The notes below the pieces were generated by a model. It made no database searches, was not told where the DNA came from, and was given only the letters and a program-made list of their open reading frames with translations. From Apiosordaria backusii (taxonomy: Eukaryota; Ascomycota; Sordariomycetes; Sordariales; Lasiosphaeriaceae), in NCBI GenBank assembly GCA_030549205.1, contig JAUKTV010000002.1:2356001-2420000 (forward strand): a stretch of DNA of 64,000 bases. The letters run 5' to 3'. Each line of letters starts with the position of its first letter. Within the stretch, counting starts at the first letter, position 1. This document shows positions 54,460 to 64,000 of this stretch, one piece after another. The translations under genes and the position numbers were made by a program.

Positions 54460-57400
54460 TCTTGCTTTTTGGTGGTTTGGTTTTGTGTTCAAGCGGGGAA
54501 GGGGGCTCGGTAATGGAAATCACAATGGATGGCTGGAAGCGCATCATAGAGTTATAGCTACCGCGGAATCATAGAAGAAACGGCGGAAGCTGGTCGTTGT
54601 GTAATATTATCAAGCAGAGAGACATGGGTTATGATGAACCAACCTCGCATGTGGATTTTCCTTCCGGCAGACTTTGATGATTGTGCGTGTTGACTTGGAC
54701 CAACTCCTTGAAAACTGCTCATGTCGCAGATCATCCATATGGCTTTCTCATGTTCCCGGAACTCATGACAAGATACGAACAGAACAATGCGGTCTCCTCG
54801 TCTGCAGTATATGTTCCCATACTATGTTAACACTTCCCAAAGCCTGACCCGTTGCATGTATCCCTTCAGTTGTTTACTCCCACCTCTGCAGATCTCCAAT
54901 ACGCATATTCTTCGGATATAGCTCCTAAAGGAAGGTTATCGATACTGGAGAACCATAAGAGAACAAGCCACCATGAGAACAGACCTCTTTTCAGCTAGTT
55001 AATTGTGTTGGGATGGGCGAGAGGTAGGTAGGTTTATTCTAGAGGTAAATCACATTCCATAATGATTAAGGAGATATTGTAGAGTCTGAGATGTTAGGAG
55101 TTAAGTTGGGGGATCGTTGAGGCGGTGAACCGAGAAGGAGGCAGTGGGAAGGGGGTTGTCAAGGTGGAAAACTGATATCTTGATGTCTTGAGCATTCAGT
55201 TGTGAAGGTGGTAGACATAATGATCACAGTCGTTACCTGAGCTTTGCTGTTGGTGGCAGATATTTCATCGTTCTCTTCTCAGCTCTGAAAGGGGATTAAC
55301 GACAAAAAGAATGATCCTCCGTCTGAGCTTCCATTTCAGCAAGCAAAATATGCAAGCCATTATGATAAGGTAGGCACCGGTTGGCTGGTCATACAGATGA
55401 GCTCTGTCTCCTCCCAAGTATTTGTACACGTTTGTTCTTCTTTTCCCAGAACCTTCACCCTTTCAACAGCTTTTCAGTCTTGTACAGATACCAAACAGCT
55501 GGATTGCCGAACCACTTCATTCCCCTCCACAGCTCCTCAAGCAATCACTTAGAGCTCATGCTCCGGGGCTTCTCACCGCAATAGACTGGCTGATATCGTT
55601 TGAGCCTGGGGGTGGAGATGTGGTTCTGGGAATAGCTCCGAAAGCGGACAGAAGCGGTCCCGAGACTATGAATCTTGATGAGTCGAGTGGGAGTGGAGTT
55701 GGGGGCTTCTCTCCTCGAGAGGTGCTGTGAGGAAGTCCGTTCGCAGCAGGGCGAGAGAGCGCGAGGGGGTGGTGGGTTAGCGTTTGCGAACGAAAAGAGT
55801 TAATAGGAGCTGGGACAGGGCTATGATGCCAAACAGCAAGGTATATCACCTGGTAGCCCTTGATACGCCTGGGTTGCTCGAAGGTCTTCAGTAGAAACAC
55901 TGGGATCATGATTGGCTTGCCCCCCTTGGAAAGGTTCGGCTTGCCGTCGATCCGGTATGTTGCGCCTAGAGGCGTAAGGTCCGCTTAATCTCCCTCTGAG
56001 CGCATCTACCCCTCCTGTAGGGTCTTCGGGCTCCTGTCCTGACTCGGGGGTCTCTGGGCGCTTTCTCTTGGGTCGTGGATGCTCCGATGATGGAGCATTA
56101 TAGCCCCGAGGAGTGTACCCCATATTGTACAGAGCCTGCAGGTTCTCATCACGTAGAACGCTATAAGCTTGCCCCAACGCCGGTTTCCAGGCGAACGTCG
56201 CTCGCAACCAGGCCCACCCTCGTGTCGGCGGAGGCAGGACCGGCGGAGACAGGAGCCTAGATGACCGCAAGGCATCTTTTCCGAGCGCTCCGGCGCCCTT
56301 TCAGGTGATCCAGCGCAAGTGCACGTGCAGCTTGGAGAAGCCCCGAGGCCAGGTGATCTACATGTCGTTCTTCACGCGAGTACTTCTGCGACTTTTGGGC
56401 AGCTGAACTGCAACTACCAGGCAATCTTCGATGGGCAGTTCCTCTTTTGTGGCGGATAACTTGACCGTGAGACAGGAGATGATGTACGTAGCTGTGTGCC
56501 AACGGGAGAGCCTGAGCGTTCGAGAGCGCAGCACCTGGCTGTAGGTTACGCTCTCCCCACTTGTCGTGGTCGAGGCGAGACGTGAGGGTTGGTTGCAAGA
56601 AGCGCGAGCGGGCGGTTGGGCAATGGCGTTTGCGAACGAGGAAGTCCCATCTCAGCTTCCTACCTAGGTCTGACTGATTCGGGGAAAGATTGCGGGATTG
56701 CTGCGATGGCTACTTTCGCCAGGTATCTGATCAACGCCGGTTCCATTGCCTTTCGGGATTCGGCCGTGTGGCCGACCAATGTCCGCACCACTTTGATTCG
56801 TGCGCGACCGATATGTATGACCGACTCCCATGGTTGGCACATTCATTAGACACACACAATGGCTCCCTCCCGCAGGTACATATGAAGGACGCCGAGCAAG
56901 TCTTGACACCGATAAAGGGGGTGGCCGGTCTCGCCCCAAAATATTGGCGGATTGTCGCAGAGAGAGGACGCCTGGGTGTCTCGGCTTTCGATTGCTTTCG
57001 AGTCTATATTTTGTGGTAAAAGGCTCCTAGTTACGGAAATGGGTCTGGAGGTACATGCGACTTGATGCGCAGGGCCTTGTCGTCGGTGTTAGGGGTGGGC
57101 TTTGTATGCACTGATGCTGAATATGTGACCATGCCCGGGCTTGCAAGTGGTTGAAGGGAGGTTTCGTCCGAGTAAGCGGGTACGGCAAGCGTCAATACTG
57201 GGATGGATTCAGGCCCATATGACTATCACAGGAACGACCTATAAAATACCTTAGTTGGTCGACCGTGCCTTCTAGCTACCTTATAGCTGTGATAGAAAAT
57301 AAAGTCAGGGGTCAGTCCATGTAAGATCTCAGGTACCTAGTGTTGGCTTATTTACCTACATAGACTGTAGCGCCAGTTTTAAAAGATTGGAGATTCACGG

Positions 57401-60400
57401 TTTAATTATAAGGTCCTATCATGTTTCTATTTTATCTTCAGGTGATCTTGAGATGTGCTTAATGAAGTGTGGTTGCTTACTGCGAGGTGTCTTCTACAAT
57501 GTTTTACTTTTTCTATTCGCATAAGAAGTGCTGTTGATCAAACAGTGTTCTTTGATTCAGATTGGTACAACTACGATGGGTTATGGGCTGATGAGTCGAG
57601 TTCATGGTAAAAACCAAGGATTTGGACTGAGTGGCATTCATTGAACGCCAAATCAATGTTTCCATCCAGTGAATGATGATATTCAGCGGTTCACGAAGAA
57701 GTTGAAGACCTCTTGTAACTCAGAGCTATCTATGTCTTCAGGAAACCAAGGTAATCCATATTAGGCGTCAAGTATTGTTGTACGATGATCGAAGGAACCT
57801 ACTCGGTTCTAAGATTCTTGTCTGGATGATATCATTCATGTATGCTATGTCGGTCTACTGAGATAGGCGAGTTGTCAAGAGATCAGAGTAGGTAGAACCA
57901 TATTCTGTGGGGATATTTCAACCCTGTCAAAGCTGCGGCAGCGTGCTTTTGGTGCTGTTGTGCTTGTGTGATGTGCTTTTTCTTTTGTTCTAGATGGTGT
58001 GGCTGAGCTTGGGGTTTTGGGGGCTGGGACTACTAGCAAGCAAACATCAACGACACGATTGGTTTCTTCGGCGTAATTTTCTCTAGCTACTGACTCGCTA
58101 GGAATAGGCAAGGCAGACTGCCACGAGTCAGTAGAGTTGTACAGACTTCTGGTGTAGGTATATCGGTGGTTTATGTCTTGGCATTGTTTACAACATTCGA
58201 GGATAATGATACTAGAGCTTTTTTGTTAGGTAGTATTCTTTTGGTATTCCTCATTTTAGCATTCTTGTTTCTCTCTGCTTGAGTGGGTTACCCGGTGAGT
58301 GGAGATGTCTCCGTATTTGACGTGAGAATTGCATATCACTTCACCGGATAGGAGGAAGATCAATATGAGGTTCGACCGAATGCTTGGCTCATCAACCGGA
58401 TAAGGTAGGTACCTTAATATATATCCTTTGTGGGCTTCGGTGCGTATGAAAAACATGTGAGAAGAGGATATGTCACAGTTTATTTCTAATCTTCAATAGA
58501 ACTATTAGGTATGACTTCACCGCCGATCAAATTTGTTGATCTCATAACGGAAAATCCTAGATGTAAACCCTTATTTGGTCACTCAGCTTGCAAACACCTT
58601 GAGATGGATTCAGGACCCTGTCCCTTTGCCCTGAAAGGCGTTGATGACCCACTCCCCACACAGTCTCTGCCGAAAGAAACAAAAAACATGGACTACAATA
58701 CCCGGGCGTGGCCTCCAGCATATGCAGAACCTTGCAGGTGGACATGGCGGGATGGCTTCCTGCCGCGATGGATCGTAACCGCCACGACAAGCCTGCCGCA
58801 GTGAAGTGCGATGGTAACATATTTTTATCCGTAAGGCTTGGTAGTGGTTAGATACAACAGGTACACACCTTGCTAGGCCTGGGTCTATCATCAGAAACTA
58901 CTGGTGTGTAGCGCAACGATAGCTTGCCAGAACGTCATATTGCGGTCTTGGTAGTTGATGACTGCAAGCGATGATTCTGAAGCATGACTATAGTCGCGGC
59001 CTTGTGATGGGACGAATTGAGGCAAGTTTTCTATAGCTGAAAGCCTCTATCCTTCCTGGGTTCTACGGTTAGACTTGAGGTTAGTTCTGAGGTAAAGGAT
59101 GTAAAGCAGGTGTTGGATGAAATTCGAAGAAGCATCGCCAACTGAACTGAACAAGGCATGATGACCTCTTCCAAAATTATCCGGGCAAGCCATTGGCTTG
59201 GAGTGCGTGATGCTGTCGGAAACGTACTCGGAACGGTATTTCCCAGCTGTTTCAACAATCTATCCAAATCCAGACAAACAGTGCAGTGCTGATAACTGTT
59301 GGACTTGGTGGGCAAAAGGGCCGCGCATGTGTCATCTTCCGTGGTAGGAGCCCTGACTTGAAGAGGACTAGAAGACCATCAGTATGTTGTTTGTCATCGG
59401 TTATCTCGTAAGGATTAGAACTTACAACCAACCATGATGATAATAAAACGAAAACGGGTGAATGCATGGCATAGAAAGCCCAAAAGCGTGGACCCATAGG
59501 CTCAGCGGGTGTTCCTTTGGCCTCACCAGAATCCTTTCATGGTGGTGGACAAACCGAACAAATATGACACAAATTCCGCGCGATCAAAGAAGAAACCAAC
59601 GTTGAATCCATTGATGCGGTAATAGGGCTGAGTGATACTGCACTTTCAAGTGTGTGGATGGCGGCTGCTCGCTGTGCCGCAGGGGCCGCTCGAGCTGAGG
59701 CCAGATCGAGATGTAACGGCAGGCCGAATCCTACATGGAGAGTCTCACCGGAACTTCGGGTTGATCTCGTGATGTGTTGACTCGTTCATTATCACGATGG
59801 CTGGTGCGTGCGTCATCGTGGAGGACGACACGGTTGTTGAAGACAACGGAAGGCTTTTGGTGCCTGGCGTGCCTGGCGTGCCTGCCAAAAATCTCGCTAG
59901 CGCTTGCGTAGTCCAAAATGCGCCAGGCATCCTCAGGCAATGTCCCCGTATTCGTCTCAAGTGGGCCCCTGTATTCTCCCTAACGGTTCATCGGGACGGG
60001 GCTTGCTCATGTCCTCAACTCCAAAAAACACATCTCTTTCATCTCAATTCATCCATCCTCCAAATCTGTCGATTGCAATGCTCCGCCGCAGACGCCACGC
60101 ATCAAATCGGGACAAGTGCGGGTTGCGTTCATGCAGGTCCAGGACCCAACGATGCAACGACGCCCAGAGCTGCTCCTGTCCGATTGAGGACACTTGGAGC
60201 CATGGACACTTGGAGCTGACCACATTGGTTCTCCAAATCCTTCAGCAAATAACGAGAGTCGAGTGCGCGAATCAAGCTTCAAATCTGGAGATCGGTGGGG
60301 ATACACTAGGGGATGAGAGCCGCCAGCAGGTGGTCATGGACTCAGTCGTTCGATGGAGAGGTCGCCGACGAGTCAAAAAAACACCACACCACCTTCCCAC

Positions 60401-61032
60401 ACCAACTCGCGATATCCAAGTTCCTGGGATGCCCTCAACCCTGCGCCAAGCGGCGATGCTGCCTTGAGACAAGCACAGGTAAAACCTCTGGCTTTTTTTG
60501 TCTCTTCTTTTCTCATGTCGTCACGTCAGTTGGCTTGGGTCATGCTCAGTTCCGCATGGGGGGGACACTTGTCCCTGCAAGGGCCTTGTGCACACCCAAT
60601 CCGCTCGAGATTCCTTTGACCCGCCAATTCGATTGACGCTGTACCCTCATGCCTGCTGGAGTCATCCCGCTTTCAAGGCAAGTCTAGTGACTCCACCTTC
60701 TCTCTCATGAAAATTTCAAGTGGATTCGTAACTATGGGGTACGGCCGGCGAGATGGTTTCTCTCCCGGAACAGCTCCGGGTCCGGCAGTGCCTGTGGCAC
60801 ACGCTTGAATCTCCTTGGGTTCTGAGCCCCCTACGGTACCCCTGTTCTGCCTGGCGGACATATTGCAAGGCTCCGCAGACTGCCATGCCACTTATCACCA
60901 TGGTGGACATGGATGCACACTACCTGAAGATGGTTGCCATCTGAAAATAATTTAAACACCAGTTATTCCCGCCTCCCGGATCGTCACAGCTCGACATCAA
61001 CCATCAGTTTCTCATAGCTTCACATCACCAAC
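54460..61032. other. Gene-poor 6.6-kb region
   Basis: No gene is convincing over 6.6 kb. The stretch 57.0-58.5 kb is AT-rich with many TA steps, possibly an old RIP-affected or decayed region. Around 55.8-56.4 kb the minus strand has a J-domain-like trace (listed separately). Other open frames (55422-55730, 56690-57019, 59797-60219 on +) have no recognised domain or spliced partner. Confidence 0.45.
55821..56400 (-). pseudogene. Possible degenerate J-domain (DnaJ-like) relic
   Basis: On the minus strand, GQAYSVLRDENLQALYNMGY (just below 56200) resembles helices III-IV of a J-domain, followed by YTPRGYN and a basic KRKRPETPESG linker. Upstream, in another frame near 56310, LQAARALALDHLKGRR resembles helix II, but the HPD motif is missing and stops and frame changes intervene. 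I read it as a decayed J-domain gene or fragment; chance similarity cannot be excluded. Confidence 0.3.
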
Positions 61033-61735
61033 ATGTCCGGATACTATCACATGCCACTTGAAGGCCAGCATGATCAGCATCATGCTGAGCCAGCTGCTTT
61101 TCGACCTTCTCGAGCAGAGGACTGGGAACCCTACCGGGATATCATCGCACATCTTTACAACACCATGAAGCTCAAAGATGTCATGACCGAGATGCAGATG
61201 ATTTACAACTTCAAAGCAACGTGAGTCGGTGTTTCTTTCTCATCTTATCCTTTGCCAAAGAAGAATGTGTTGAGCTGACATATTTGGTATAGTGAGAAGC
61301 AGTACAAAACTCAGTTGAAAAAGTGGAACCTCGACACCAAGTATATCAAAGCTTCCGAATACATGGCCATGCTGCAGATTATGCGCGAGCGCGAGGCTCA
61401 AGATCCGTCAAAGCAGACACGCTTCATTCTTCGAGGGAGACCAGTCGATCCCAAGGATATTGCTCGCTTTGAGAAGCGGCATCAGAAGAAAGGAACCTTG
61501 AAGGATGGAGACTTGTCGGACTGTCAGGGTAGGCAAAGTTTTACATGTCCAGAACGATCAGCAACTAATCGTAACCACTACAGAACCTGTTGAGGACCTG
61601 ATCTATCACACCCCTTCTCCTGAGCCAACAGACTATGCATACACGGCAACCTCTGATTATGGATCGAGCTCCTCGTATGCAACCACCTCCGCATACGATT
61701 CTTCCTCGCAATATGCCTATAGCTACGGCATGTGA
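61033..61735 (+). CDS. Clr5-domain protein, short
   Basis: Three exons (61033-61220, 61293-61528, 61584-61735; introns 72 and 55 nt) give 191 residues. Residues about 30-85 form a Clr5 domain (WEPYRDIIAHLYNTMKLKDV, then EKQYKTQLKKWNLDTKYIKA), a helix-turn-helix-like module common in Pezizomycotina and named after the S. pombe silencing factor Clr5. A basic middle (ARFEKRHQKKG) and a Tyr/Ser-rich low-complexity tail follow. It may bind nucleic acid; no function is known for such short members. Confidence 0.82.
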
Positions 61736-64000
61736 TACGAGCGGTACTTCAACGACATCATTTGGCTTTTTCACGATTTCCTTGGCTACGTTGCACATCT
61801 TCGGCCTCCTATTTTGAACAAGAGTTCTTTCTTACACTTAATGCACGCATCTGGGACAACGCAGGGACATGACTTGGAGGCATATCATTTTTCATTTGTC
61901 GGATTGTAATTGGATACCCATGGATTTGATTGGCTTTGACTTACACGGGCGTTTTTCAGACCTATAGATGAATAGACAGCTGAAGTACTACCACGCTTAT
62001 GCTTACTCATCATGCATCAACGGATCTTGCATCAAGATCGGGAGGCCTCGTCTGATATCAAAACAAACATCGTCGCATACCGTCCAGTGGAAGCCCGCGC
62101 AAGGCTTCGTCACAGGCTGGTTCGACCTTCCAATCAAGGACACCTTCCCACAATCCCGAGTCCCGAGTGAGTGGCCATCGGGAACAGTGACCCCGGTTCA
62201 GCTACCCGGGCCAAGACCTTGCGCCTCCCAATATCTGGTCCCAACAGTAGCTTCGGCTCTTTACAAAATCTTGATGCCTAGCTTTGTTCAACCGTCTCGA
62301 AAACAAAAAAGACTCATCATTTCATGCGAATCTGGTTCGGCAAGGCGTACCGAAATCCGTCCGAAGTAGTTGTTTGCTTTTCGTCCGAATTCATCACCTT
62401 CAAACAATGTTTCAAACCCAAGCCGGCCAGACATTTCCACTGTCTGTGGCATGTGCACTGCCTCTAGTCACAATCGTCCGATAATGCTTTTCCAAGAGGT
62501 AGGATTTGAGGTTAGTAGTGCTTATACCCCGTACCATCCCCTAACATGTTCCCGCCCATTTAGCCGACCAAGCCAATAAACTGTTTGTTTTGTTTCTTTC
62601 ATTCTAGCGGCGGCGGTGGAAAGAAACAAGCTTTTTTCTTTCTCGGGGATGAATGGATTGTTTCGTTGGGCCTCCCATTTGGCGGATCTGATAGATAATT
62701 ATTTCCCAAATCCCAAGAAACATAGCCCTTGCATAATTCTTTCGAGACCAATAACGAATAAGAACTCTTTTTTTCCCCACTAAATCCCGGTTTGGATTAT
62801 AAAAGGTCTCGTGCTCCTCATTTTCAAGCAAATCGGAGGAGCAGGGAATCCTGGACGGAAATGTTCGGCTTGCAAATTCAGAGAGACTTCGTGTTGTAAT
62901 TATGGTGGTTGGTTCTGGAGTTTCTAAGCCTCTTTTCACTAATTTGCGCCCTGTGGAACGTGAGAACCGAGCTCGTAATGCTACTATCGTGATAGGTGCG
63001 CCACAAAGCTATACAACCTTACCTTCTGAATACACAGCCGGTCCTAATCAGCGCCAACAACTTTAACTCCACAAACTAAAGCGTGAGGTAGGAGCCCGGA
63101 TGACTCAGGCATCTGAATCTCAAATCTCAATACAACTTCACCGAGCCAAGTCACTCACCTCAAACCACATGTCATTGACGCGCACGTGTCATCGTTGTCT
63201 GGTCAGATCTAAATCGTGGAGGTGGATGCACCCCAAGGCCATTCAGGAGACCCTGACACCCATCTCTTTTAAACTGCTGCCTGGCCCGTCCACGCCAGCG
63301 CCAACATCCATCTTTTTCCCGTTTTTATTCCCACGTTGCCGCGCCCCACGTTTCCACACTTTGGAAGATGGGAAATGCACCACGCACGACTCAGTGATGC
63401 AAGATTGCTACCCAATAACTCTGAATCAGTCACACATTCAATGAAACTGTCAAAAAAATCCGGTAAAATCGGAAGAAGGCACATTTCACCGAACGATGAA
63501 TGAAAAAAGCGAATACGCCTTTTCATGTCATCACACTGTTGACGATGTGAATGACTGACGGGGCAGGTAGGGCCAACCATCCCCTTCGCCCACGGTTTTG
63601 CACTTTGGCACCTTGGCCCCCCACAATAGCTATTCTGACCAATAAGGTGTTCGAGAATTTCTGTCGGGTTAGGGTTAAAACCGTGGGCGAAGGGGATTGC
63701 CAGGCAGCATTCTGTCTTGGCACACTTTTTTTGGACGAGGACAAGGGGGAAAGGCCGATGGAGACGCTGGGCTAGGTAAGGGTACTTTGATATGTCTGTG
63801 CTTTTAAACATGTTCCGGGTCCCGGGTCAAGAAACCAGGGCGTGGTTGCCTGGCCAACATCATTTGATCGAACGTCGACTTCAAACCCCTGAGAAATCTC
63901 AAAAATTGCCTTGGTTGCCTCGGGGCGAACACATGGGCATCGTAAGGTTTCTTTCACCCAGAACGTCAGCCAAGGAACCAAGTGTAGGATGAGGATAGAG
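61736..64000. other. Gene-poor right end
   Basis: 2.3 kb without a supported gene. Open frames (for example 62604-62939 and 63269-63811 on the minus strand) have no recognised motif, and the latter runs through an inverted-repeat element. Confidence 0.45.
63579..63697. mobile_element. Short inverted-repeat element (MITE-like), 119 bp
   Basis: A perfect 21-base inverted repeat: the left arm 63579-63599 starts ATCCCCTTCGCCCACGG, and the right arm 63677-63697 is its exact reverse complement. The arms enclose 77 bases. If the outer AT is a target duplication, the arms are 19 bases beginning CCCCTTCGCC. No coding capacity. Confidence 0.6.

Noticed and set aside
62604..62939. 111-codon minus-strand frame at the right end
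   Set aside because: No motif, no partner exon, in AT-rich sequence.
63269..63811. 180-codon minus-strand frame
   Set aside because: Runs through the inverted-repeat element and has no recognised domain.

Overview
The window is nuclear DNA of a filamentous ascomycete, most likely a Sordariomycete related to Neurospora, Podospora or Chaetomium. The evidence is short introns (48-176 nt) with GT..AG ends and CTAAC/CTGAC branch sites, fungal gene content (BUD3-like RhoGEF, a DIM-5-type H3K9 methyltransferase, a Clr5-domain protein, tRNA ligase Trl1), and gene-poor stretches with small repeat remnants. I rebuilt about 20 genes exon by exon; almost all close in frame over their full length. No rRNA, tRNA or CRISPR was seen.

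Layout. 0-14.8 kb: the C-terminus of a PI31-type proteasome regulator, a repeat-bearing gap, importin KAP114 (-), REV7 (+, with one frame break) and a large BUD3-like RhoGEF (-). 14.8-17.8 kb: a two-TM, zinc-finger membrane protein (-), followed by a paralogue that looks broken by an internal inversion. 18.1-26.1 kb: a five-gene sugar-phosphate cluster made of a triosephosphate-isomerase paralogue, an RpiB-type isomerase, a dihydroxyacetone-kinase-family kinase, a class II aldolase and a beta-hydroxyacid dehydrogenase. The first three match the kinase/isomerase/isomerase core of erythritol (tetrulose) catabolism. 26.5-30.1 kb: dim-5 and a UBTD-type ubiquitin-like protein whose start codon is followed directly by an intron. 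31.7-38.9 kb: SEC26 (beta-COP), mago nashi and GID4/VID24. 39.5-47.1 kb: TRM11, RPP40, a small ankyrin protein and TRL1, three of them acting in tRNA maturation. 47.6-54.5 kb: TRP4, mitochondrial uL10m, a UPF0132-like membrane protein and proteasome ATPase RPT5. 54.5-64 kb: gene-poor, with only a Clr5-domain gene, a possible J-domain relic and a short inverted-repeat element.

How the genes work together. Within the sugar cluster, the RpiB and kinase genes share one divergent promoter and the aldolase and dehydrogenase genes share another. TRM11 and RPP40 share a divergent promoter of about 490 bp. Most other genes are unrelated housekeeping neighbours.

Caveats. Two genes (REV7 and the isomerase paralogue) carry one-base frame breaks next to C or G runs. 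Homopolymer sequencing error is therefore a live explanation, although the REV7 break sits exactly on a canonical -1 slippery heptamer.
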